NCBI RefSeq assembly: GCF_026151205.1
Contig: NC_087078.1
Span: 7,270,675-7,334,674, forward strand
Direction of reading: 5' to 3'
Length of the DNA: 64,000 nt
Origin: Bolinopsis microptera
Lineage: Eukaryota; Ctenophora; Tentaculata; Lobata; Bolinopsidae
Both the position numbers and the translations under genes were made by a program. The notes beneath the pieces are model-generated. The model made no database searches. It was not told where the DNA came from and saw only the letters and a program-made list of their open reading frames with translations. Position 1 is the first letter of the stretch; each line of letters opens with the position of its first letter. This document shows positions 21,316 through 31,761 of the stretch, piece after piece.

Positions 21316-24069
21316 ATGCTTAATGGCAATGTTCGTCCAGTACCTTCGCAGGACGCAGGATCATTTGTACCTAACAAGAATCGTCCTTACAGCTGGACCT
21401 CCAGTACCTCCACCATCTCATCCAACTCTATCTTCAACAAGTCTGAGCCTGTGTTCCGTTTAAACGATGATCTCTCAACCCCCGTTTTCACGAGTAACAG
21501 CTCCCTCCAACTGTCGTGGAGGAACCCTCGTAATGAGATGTCAGTTACCTCCCCGGTAGAGTACAGATCCAGTTCTAGCACTATGTCCGACCACGAGACG
21601 TGGGATGAGGAGGAATCTACTGATGGGTCCCGTATCTACCCAGTTAGATCTGGTGACATGGCTACTACTTCTTTCGGGACACGTGACCCCTACTCTGTGT
21701 CCTCTGAAGAGCTAATGGACACCGTGTTCGATAGCAGGTCACCAAGGACTCTCTCTAAAACTAAGACCGGGTCAGCTGATACTTCCTGGTTAGAAGACAA
21801 ATTAGCGAAGGATTTAAGCAGCATCATGCCCACTTTTGAGTTCTCCAAAACCTCGTTTAAACGTTTATCAGATCGCCCCATGTTCTCCTCTAGTTCTGAT
21901 TCCGCCTCTGAGGCTAGCAGTGACGAGTCCCAGTCCATGACTTATTGTGCCTCTCCAGAGTTGGAGCCGCGTGTTCCTCGCCACTCCTGGGCCAGTAACC
22001 TCGATATCATAGACTCCGACCATGAGACCTTAGAACGGTTCAAGGGTAACGCTAACTCAAAACGACCGAAACGTGACAGATCAAGGAGCAGGAGGAACAG
22101 TTATGATAACTCATTTCGGTACAGGAAGCCGTCGTCTGAGAGAGGAACCCTGAAGAGGAACCAGAACCAAAACGAAATGCAGGACAATAAACTGACGTAC
22201 CTTCGGTTTGAGAGCCAGACTAAGTTCAATTATAATGAGCGGGGTATTCCGGCTCTGAAGCGACTTATCAAGAGCAAGAGCAACTCTTCTGAGCTCATCA
22301 TCGAGTAAGTTAATTTCAATTTACTTTTTAAGTGTAGGTTGCTCATGTTTTTAGCCGATATTGGATATTTCGTTTGTGGTTTCACCTTGGCAGCTATGAG
22401 CTATGTCTTGTAACTGGAATTTAACTGAATTAATTAATTATTTAATTTAAGCTTATCCTTCACATTTACACCTTGGCTGTAATTAAGCTGACGTATCATT
22501 AATTACTAATTCTGCTAATTAGCTGTACGTGCCTGGTCACTCCAAGCCTGACATGTGCTTTTAAGTTTCAAGTTCCTCTAACACAACGTTTCTTTATATC
22601 CACACTCCTCTTGGAAGCACTGCAATATCTTGTAATATTGACAGGGCTGAACTGCATACATGTAGTGAAGCGATGTGACAGCTCAGCTGGAACTGCTAGG
22701 ATTTGTGTCACAGAAACAGTTCTACTGCTCTATATAATAGGGGGCGTCTGTTCAATGCAACATTTGTAGGATTTCAGCGTTGTAAGTCTACTGAGTAGTC
22801 TCGAACCCACTCTTAGGGTGGAACAGAATAACAGATCACGTGATACACGTCAAGTCGGCCATCCTTGACACATACAAACGCTAAATGTGTCAACGATTCA
22901 GTAACTCTCAATCTGTTGCTGCATTGCTGGCTTCACAGATCTAGCACAGACTTGAAGCTTTAAAATATTCAGCTGTTTTCGGAATAAATCAGCGATATTA
23001 TCTTTATTTATCTAATAAATCTCCACCAGGGGTGATCGGCTGGTGGTGAAGTTCAAAAGACGTAAAGATCTGCTCTGTTCATCTGTTAAAACCCGGAAAA
23101 GGAAGGTTGTTCTCCACCTGTTGGATGTGGTAAATGTTCTGGTGTTCACTGGTAGCAACACACTTATTATTCAGGTGACAGCTCTATTACTACTTGTTTA
23201 GTGTTTTATTTCCACAGTGGTAGTGGTACTACCATTACCTTTCTTGTTATCGTGTTCCGTAAAAGCTTAATATAAACAGACTAACATCGCTCAAAGACAT
23301 ATAAATAAGACATTTGTTCATCACAATATGGTATCGTAGTAATTGTTACGTGAGCTCATTGAAGAAGCCACTCCTTACGATTTCAATATAAACTCTTTAG
23401 TGATTTCATTATTCTATTTATAGTTCAAAGAGAGCACCAAGACGAAGCTCCTAAAAGAGAAATCTACGCTGGACAAGCTTTCAGACACGATCAGGAGCTC
23501 CAAGTCGAACTCTCTTAGTCGGTCTATGAGATCAGCGTATTCGGATGGTAAGTACTGGTGAACTTCCTTTTCATTTTATTATATGTCGAGAGTTACGGAT
23601 CGTACATACACGAGGTTCTCCCAATTTTATTCCTTATCAATCCCAGGGTTATTTTACAATTAAAAAAGTGCTATACGTGGAATAATGGAGGGTTAGCTTC
23701 GCCTCATATCATTTCTTAATAGAACATTTTACATAATTTTGTCGGGCTTGTACTTGTAGTCCAGTCAGTTAGTACCCTGGAATTCATGCCATCTCTACTA
23801 TCTGACAGAGCGAGAGACTTCTCTTAATTCTAATTCATTTTACAGGCGACTCTGAGATCTCAGAACTGGAGGTTGGTAGGTTTCACAATAGCAAAGAACT
23901 CGCGGACCTTATTTTGAAGCAGAGACAATCGCTGGTTCCTAAAGGTATTCTCAAGCGAGGCGGCAGTCTAGCTGCCCGACCAGTAGAGCCTATCATGATA
24001 AAACCAGCCAAGATGGGTATATCACCCTCTCCTGCCGAGGAAATCATGGAATGTCTTACATATGTTTAG
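21316..24069 (+). CDS. Ser-rich protein of unknown function, four exons, 493 aa
   Basis: Exons 21316-22304, 23030-23174, 23424-23547 and 23846-24069 join in consistent phase (1482 nt). Exon 1 encodes a low-complexity, Ser/Thr/Pro/Asp-rich segment with a basic cluster (KRPKRDRSRSRRNSYD) near residue 260. Exon 2 is basic then hydrophobic (KTRKRKVVLHLLDVVNVLVF). Exon 4 contains KELADLILKQRQ and VPKGILKRGG. The GILK motif resembles the (S/G)IL(K/R) docking motif for protein phosphatase 1, which is only a hint. There is no signal peptide and no recognised domain. Likely an intracellular, phospho-regulated scaffold. The ATG at 21316 is chosen because upstream sequence in frame lacks another ATG; 5' untranslated exons are likely. 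Confidence 0.72.
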
Positions 24070-25611
24070 TTATTGATTTGCAAGCGTTGGATCTCCAAGT
24101 TTCCGTATCTTGAGCTCATCAGTGCAATAGGGAGCTGTATGTTTTGGGGAGGCGTCTAGCTTACTATAGATACAAGATAATGATGCTTTCACCCAATTTC
24201 CAGTAGCCACAGTTTGCTGTGTCATTGAAGTAACATTTTTATTCGATTGTTAATTTACATTGACTACTAGACTCATAGAATTGTTTAAACATTAAATCTG
24301 TTGTTATTCATATTTTGTTTGATGCATTTTTGAAGTTTTTAGCTAATATTTACGATTTCTTTATAAATGATTTATATTAGGTAATGATAGTGATCTGTTT
24401 ATATGTAGATGGCGGCGATTATGATGCATACGGGCAACATTAATCGTATATTGCAATTTTTAGATATGGACTTTTAGCAATACAAAAGACACAATATCTT
24501 TAGCTTCTGCTGATTTGAGTTTGAGGATTGATTGTTAAATTTTATCTGAGATCGATTGATCTCTTTAGTGATTTATTTGGTTTTTGGTTTTACAAAAGTA
24601 AATGTTGGTCGTAAAATAAATCATTTAAAAATTCCATTCGTCACTAATTTATGGCGGAAAGTACTAAACAATTTTGTAAAATGTAATTCTTTTTGCAAAA
24701 TGACCAATGTGTTACTAATAGTGATAATATTGAAGATAGGACTACTTTCTTATCAAATTTGTTTGAATCTTCTCTTAGCCAGATTCCATATCATTATCAC
24801 ATGTATAAAATTGTACGTTCACGTAGTTTTCGAGATAGGTGTTTTGAGAGTTAAGGACCCCATTGAAATTTCAAAACTTCGAGTACCCACCGATTTCTCA
24901 ACAAATTGCCGTATATATTAATGCTTTTCAAACAAAGTTACAACGAATTCTTTATATAGTGCATCCTGGGTTTGGACAGGATATGCCCGTTTAAAATATT
25001 TCCATCACGTTAGTCGTTACATTACATAATTCTCAATAAATGTAATAGATTTGTAGTGTTGTAATTAGTTTAAAACACTTATACATACTCTTTAGTCTTT
25101 ATCTATGACTATATAGGCCTACTCCCAAAATTCACCAAACCGTGAGCTTATGCGTACTTGGTACTACTGCTTGCTGCTGCCAATAATGATATTGGATGAT
25201 AATTAAACACTGCTGTCTTTGGGCCGCTTTTGTATATAGGATATAGGAACAACTCCAGTTATTGTCCGGTAACATTAATATAAGTGCCTGTGGGAATACT
25301 CCCTCTTCTAGCGACTATGAAAAGGTTCCAGTCATTAAAAAATGTAATATCTTCAGCTGCTAGTTTGAGTGCACAGGCTTAAGTATCTTTGGTACGTTTG
25401 TTTTTCAACTTTTTGACAATGTCGTAAATTTCCGAGTAAGCTTGTAGGTTTATAACCTTCCACATACCAAAACGCGCGCCGAGTTGGACTCGTCGACGGT
25501 CTAGTATTTTGGAACAAATATTTTAAGAGTATCACCCGTTAAAAGTAAGCTAGCTGGTCTAATGAAAATAAAAAAGGGGAATAGGGGTCGTTTAGTGTTT
25601 AGAACAAGGAG

Positions 25612-26487
25612 GGCCTCGCAGCCCTTACTGGGCGGTGCTCAGCACCTGTCATTCCTTCGAGTCTCTATTCTAATTCTATATTATATGTTTATGAACATGA
25701 TAGCCTGGGGTCCCCAGGTAACGCGACGTAGATTCTGTCAACATCTTTAATTTCGATTTTCACCTTAAGAATAAGATCACTCGTGATGTTAAAAAAGTGG
25801 TCGTTGAATTTCTTTGTTATTTCAGAAAAGCTCGAAACTATGCATTATGTTGCGGTTTTGATCTACGAGTTTATTTTTGGCTCTGTATGCAGTACGGAAC
25901 GCTGTTGATCATTTACCACTGCTAGCGAGAGTTATTGCTGTGCTCATCGAAATACTTGTTACCTGAGCTGGGGACCCCATGCTATTATATTTATGTTCAT
26001 ACTCATACGAATAGAGATAAGGCGGAATGACAGGCTGAGCGCGGCCCAGTAATTGCTCTATCCAGAGCCCTTGCGCTTGCAGTAGCGCGCGCCCGCCTCA
26101 CGAAACAAGCGCGCCCGAAGTGGCGCGAAAGCACATGGTTAGGTGAAGCCCAGTAAGGCAGTGGCAAAATATTTATTCCAAGACCGTCGACGAGTCCAAA
26201 CTCCAAATCGGCGAGCGTTTTGGTAGGTATATGTATTAACAATTCACCTAGCCATGAGTCTACGCGTATTGCGTGACGCGTTTGTTTCACGGTCGCGCGC
26301 TACTGCAAGCGAGAGGGCTCTGGATAGAGCAATATTGTATTAGGGGGTGCACGATAAAAATAAACTTGCTCGGATTTTCAAAACTTTTGTACCATTGTTT
26401 TCTTACCTGGGGACCCCAGGCTATTATGTTCATAAACATAATAGAGATTAGGCGGAATGACAGGCTGAGCGCGGCCCAGTAATTGTT
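25612..26487. repeat. Dispersed repeat family beginning CCTGGGGACCCCAGG
   Basis: Copies at 25612-25711(-), 25963-26055(+) and 26402-26487(+); further copies at 44345-44435(-) and 48628-48662(+). They share CTGGGGACCCCAGGCTATTA, TGTTCATAAACATAATAG and, except in the short 48-kb copy, GGCGGAATGACAGGCTGAGC followed by GGCCCAGTAA. The first part is itself palindromic. The ends look like those of a MITE. Confidence 0.75.
26052..26333. repeat. 282-bp foldback (38-bp arms)
   Basis: ATTGCTCTATCCAGAGCCC followed by a GCGCGC-rich stretch at 26052-26090 is repeated in inverted orientation at 26295-26333. A related GC-rich block, containing TGTGCTTTCGCGCCACT, occurs near 47846. It directly follows one copy of the CCTGGGG repeat family, so the two may form one composite element. 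Confidence 0.65.
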
Positions 26488-29400
26488 TTCTAGAGACTGT
26501 GAGAATTTTCACAGTACCAAATTTGTCATACCTTTTTGGAATTATCAGTGACTTTTGTCTAAGTGTCATATTTGATGGTGCGCGGCTTTTGGAGCAAAAT
26601 TAGGTGCACAAGTTAATGGGTGGTACTCTTGACCATTGTTAATGGTCTGGCCCGGCGCGCGCTACTTCGTAGCATTTGCCGAGAAGAAAGCGGCGCGCGC
26701 TACTTCGAAGAAATTTAGACGAGTAACATCCGTCAAGTGATACTCGTAAAATATTTGTTCCAACTCGGCGCGCGTTCTAATAGGTTGTAAACCTACAAAT
26801 GTAAAAGTCGCGTAATTTGACGAAATTCGTTGATTTTTGTTGTATTATTCTGTCATATCTTCGGTTCCTTGAATGAGATCATTTTGAAAATTTGTGACGA
26901 CCTTCCAAGCATATTTAACTACCAAACCTATTAATAATTAGTTAGGAGAGATTGGCCTTGATATCATATAAAGAGGTCTAAAAATGACAAAATAGGTATA
27001 AATTCGCTAATAACTCAAATTCTGACCATCGAAATTGTTCAAACTAATTTAGGTTCAATTGTCAGTAAAACATAAGTGTTATAACGTAAGCTGACCAAAT
27101 TTCAACAAAACTTTTATATGGGAAGTATTATAACTTTTTGACTGTTTCCGAAATAATGTGCTGACCGAAATACGAGCTAAAAACCCATTAAATGGTCAGC
27201 GCGCGCGTTTTACGGTCGATGGCGCACAGCCTAATTGTATCACGTCGTGACCCCACGGTCGTTTCACTATGGAGTTTATACGATACAGTGGGAGCCGTGC
27301 ACTCGTGCGCGGCGGGTCATACAACGTATAACAAGTAACTTCGCGGCGCGTCAATTGTCGAAGCTGAAGTGGCGAAGTCCTCTTAAGTAAATAAACCTTT
27401 AAAAATGTGTTCATAAATCTTACTGTCACCAAAATTTAACTAGGTCGAACGGAGAAATTATGTCTCACGAAGGAATTAGGTCTCCCCAGGAAACCTTACT
27501 GGTAGGGCTCTAACTTTGAAAATAAAAGAGATAGAAACGTTTGGTTTTCAATAAAATGTTCGCTTTGTAAAAATTACGTTTCCTCCTCAGGAGGAAAATT
27601 TAAAACAACGTAGATTTTGAGTTATTGCGAAAAGTCTTATTTTGTGTTTTGGGCCTTATAAAAGTGCGCAGCTTTAACTTTGCGGATATTTGTTCTCTGA
27701 TTGGCTGAATCGTATCACATGGTACGCGTGTGCAATTGCATCTTTGGAATGTATGACGCGTGCAAATGCAATGCACTAACGAGCGCGCGCGGGGCTCAAC
27801 AAGCTGTGAAGACGCAATCACCTGAAGTAATATTGCGTGTAAGTTTACAACCTACCAGGACGCGCGCCGAGTTGGACTCGTCGACGGTCCTGGAACAAAT
27901 ATTTTACGAGTATCACCCGTTAAAATATTGCCAGCAAGTAAGGTCTGCTGGGTCACGCAGGCGCGTGATATATATATATAAATACTTTAAAAGCCGCGCC
28001 TGCTTGAGACCTAATTTCTGCGTGAGACCTAATTTTTCCGTTTTACCTAGTTAAATTTTGGTGACAGATATTGTAGGTTTACAACCTACCAGGACGCGCG
28101 CCGTCGTCGACGGTCCTGGAACAAATATTTTACGAGTAATACCCGTTAATGGCAGATACAGAAAGAATTATAAATTTAAACTTATTTTATTGAGTTTATA
28201 TGGCAACAAATTACTTTTAAATAAAATTGAAACTATAAAATGTTAACTATGCCGCGCATATTTTCGCCAATTGACACTGTAGTCTGAAAATCGAGCGCTC
28301 AAGCAAATACTATTAAATTTTCACGAGAGTTAAGTAAGTACAGTTGGAGTACTTCAGTGTTATTGAATTTCAGAACCCCTTTGCATATATTTAATTATTG
28401 TTTCGATGTATAATTATTTGATTATCAGCTATGTTTTCATGTTATACATGTCCTCATCCACCAGTTCCCAATATTTTTTAAGATCACCAAATACTTTATT
28501 CCTCATAAGTCGACTCTATGTGTGATATATACATTGTACGTGACATAATTCATATCCTCACCATGCTTTATCGTGACTGGTTGAGACTGAATATGGAATA
28601 GGTTTCATGGTTCCTGCAGTATTCCATTAGTAGAGGCTTTTACGGGCATTGTCTGCTCGATACGCTAGGGACCCCAGATATACATTACTAGACGTATTTT
28701 TGACCGTAGAATCAATTAAAAGTGGTTTCGAGATGATTGGACTGAGTTTACGCGGGTAAAATCGCAAAAAACCGATTTTTTTGGCCAAAAATAGACCAAA
28801 AAACCATGTTTTTTGATATTTTGAGCAAGTTTATTTTGTTGGCATGTCGGCAAAATTTGCATGGCAATAGCTAAAACATAGCCGCACAAGATGATATAAA
28901 AATAAAACAAATCGCTCTGTTTTTACGCAGGTAAAAATCCAAAAAATTGGTAAAAATGTGCCCTTTTTTGCTTGAAGTTTGAATGATTTTTTGCAGTTGT
29001 ATTATAAATCAACCCAACAATAGTCATATCGTGTTTGACTAAAATTTTCCTTTCCGAGAAGTACCCACTTCATATACTTTATAGAAGTTTGAATATTGTC
29101 ACTCCGCAAGCGTTTTTGCCTAATTTTCGACGCGCACTACGCGCAAAAGCATTTAGTTGTTATCGATGGGCACCCGCGCGTTCATCATAAATTTCAAACA
29201 GCCATAACTCAGCGAGATTATGTCCGTTCTAGCTCATATTTTTACACCAAATAGAAAACAATGTGATCGTATTGCTGACATAACATGAAGGAAAGAAAAA
29301 TTTTTAAGGAAAGAAAAATTTTTATTTACCACAAAACAATCAATACATAATGTTATATTAATAAATAAATTCAAATTTCAATTTCAAACACATATATAGT

Positions 29401-31761
29401 ACGCCGCGCACACAGCCACAATTTTCAATTGTTCAGAAATTCGTAGGTCAGCTGTAGGCGCCGCGCACAGGATCTATTTAATTGTTATCTTACAATTACA
29501 TGTCGCATTTCTTAATTACTAGAGCCAAAATTTCAGAAGCAAAATAATTTAAAACATATTTCTGTCGTTCACGCAGTACAGGCCGTGAGCACTGCGATCT
29601 AATTAATAGATCGAATAATAATAATGGAGAAATTCCAAAAACCGCGCGCTCGTTATTTGTGATTAAATTGAGTGCGCGCCTCTGTGAACAGCAGTACCGC
29701 TCAAGCATGAAGTACTAAGCGGTACGCAGTTCTGCGTGAGGCGTAGACATTTGTAGCACACGTTTCATTCAACTAATCAATTATGTGACATGTAATTATA
29801 TTAAAGCAAAAAGAATATTAATTTTAGTAATAATTGACGTAAACATATGTGTTTAAATAACATTTATAATCTAGCTAGTTACCAATAATATAATACTATT
29901 TGTTTGTATTATTGATTATATATGTTTACACTAGCCTATATTATGATGAAGATATACATTATATAATTGTTCCAATATTCAACACTGCTAAACAACAAAT
30001 ACCTACTCGCCCATCGATGAAGCAGTCGCCAAAACAAAGCTCAAAGTTAATATACCTTCGTACTTCGTTTTGGAAACTGTAGAATGCCAGTAAATAATTA
30101 GTGTTTCAATCGTGTATTCGATGGGCAAGCACTCGCCACTCGAGGCCGAGACAAACGGCACCGGCTCCGCCCTGCAACCATGAAGTAATGTAAGCAGTAA
30201 GGCGGGGCGGTGGTGTGCGCCGTTTATACGGCCCACAGCACGAGACATTTTGAGCTCCAAGACTTATATTAAGACTATAAAAGTCCCGAGTTAAACGTAG
30301 CGACTTACCATCGTCAGCCGTCAAAAATTTAGAATTTGTATGTTATAAACTCTACATCTGATATCAGTATAACATGTAATTTAGTTTGTTATTGGCTAAA
30401 TTTTTTTTTGAATATAATTACTTTATAGGCCTAAGAGTTATAGACTGTCAAAGTTTAAAACGCGCATTGGAATAGCACGTGACTTATAAGGCTATATTTA
30501 TATTTCTTAACATATTCTCGATCCTTACACATCATACTATTGTGTCCAATTAATAGTTAGGTCTCTAAACTCATAGCAGAAAACACGTCTTTTTGCCCGT
30601 AAGAGCCTCTACTACATTGTTGCAGATGTAAGATTTGATGGAATTGGATTAACATAATTATTGAATGAATCTTCGGCCATTTCGAATTATTTGAGTTTCT
30701 ATTTTAAATCTTTTCGAAGTTGTTCTATGCTGATTGCACCATTTTCAATTTTGATCATTCAATATAATCATTTAGCTTTTCTTTTAATTTGATCGGGGAC
30801 TTCAATATGATCCATGGAGGTACAGGCCTTGACTGAATCTCGAGACTAATTTGGGAACCTGAACTGAAGTCCCCTATAGTTACAGTAGGGGATGTAATAC
30901 TGTAATATAATAGTAGTCACGTAGCAATATTTAAAGATTTAAAGGGGAAATATTTATGTAATAATAACGAACAAGGAGCATCCATCTTGCTGTCCACACC
31001 CCCCCCCCCCCCTCAAAGCATGTCAAACAAGAATTCTCGCCGCCCTCTCACTCTCCTTATTAATCTTAGATAAACTTAAAAGATTCGGCGATCTATAAGT
31101 TGTCTTCTCCTTTCGGATCTTTTGAATGGGTTACTTTTATAGGTTGGAGAGTTTTTACCCAATGACCATGTAGCAGTCATATATTAGGCAATTTATGCCA
31201 CTTCTAATTCTCTTGAAAGATGTTGATAAGACATCAACAACTGTAGACCATCAAATTCGATGCTCCAAAATTCATAAACCAAAGAAGTCTTGCTGCTGTT
31301 TTAATTGTAGCATTTGCTTACCTGTTGAGAATAAAATGCACAACTTGTTGAAGTATTTGAAATTAATATGCATTGTCAGCTTGACTGCACAATGTTTTTC
31401 TTATTATTCTAGAGCATTTTCCTGCTCAAAAGGTATATAAAGTACACTTTATCCATAAAATCCAAGAAAATTCATGTCCAGTTAAAAAACGCATTAGATT
31501 GGTTTAAATTAAAATAATCAGTGCAAGTGTGCAAATGGCATTAGGGCTTTCTAAATTGCACTATTGTATCCAATGGTTGTAATTATGACCTGCTGTTTGA
31601 GACTGATTTGCCTTATGGAACGCGAACTCTTAACAATTCACTACAGGCCAAGCTGCATATTATTGAATTAAGAAAAACAAAATTTTTATTAAACTATTCA
31701 GCATGTCAAATTGTATATTGAATCAGTTCTGATCCGACTGTTACTGCCCAGGTTTTTCACG

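Larger units (their letters stand above)
25437..28148. repeat. Dispersed repeat family with GTCGACGAGTCC palindromic core
   Basis: Copies at 25437-25549(+), 26158-26238(-), 26728-26806(-), 27829-27928(+) and 28066-28148(+), plus one outside at 48110-48230(-). Shared blocks in order are TAGGTTTACAACCTACCAGG, ACGCGCGCCGAGTTGGAC, TCGTCGACGGTC and GGAACAAATATTTTACGAGT, ending in CACCCGTTAA. Copies differ by small deletions (28066 lacks the GAGTTGGACT segment). Probably a short non-autonomous transposon or its end; no target duplication was resolved. Confidence 0.75.
24070..31761. other. 7.7-kb repeat-rich intergenic region
   Basis: No supported gene. Between 25.4 and 28.2 kb there are many copies of two GC-rich dispersed repeats, given separately. 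28.7-29.5 kb is AT-rich with short direct duplications, such as AAGGAAAGAAAAATTTTT twice at 29288-29326. A C-run lies at 30999-31012. 30.1-30.3 kb is GC-richer without a recognisable gene. The last few hundred bases hold the upstream region of the NAT10 gene; TTACTGCCCAG just before the ATG could be a 5'-UTR splice acceptor. Confidence 0.5.

Noticed and set aside
21387-21938. Minus-strand frames opposite the Ser-rich exon
   Set aside because: Shadows of the well-supported plus-strand exon, caused by its Ser/Asp codon use.
24556-24921. 121-codon hydrophobic plus-strand frame
   Set aside because: AT-rich Ile/Leu/Phe/Lys composition typical of chance frames; no splice partners or family.
27701-28246. 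Frames containing a repeated peptide LQPTRTRA
   Set aside because: The shared peptide is produced by two copies of the GTCGACGAGTCC dispersed repeat, not by a gene.
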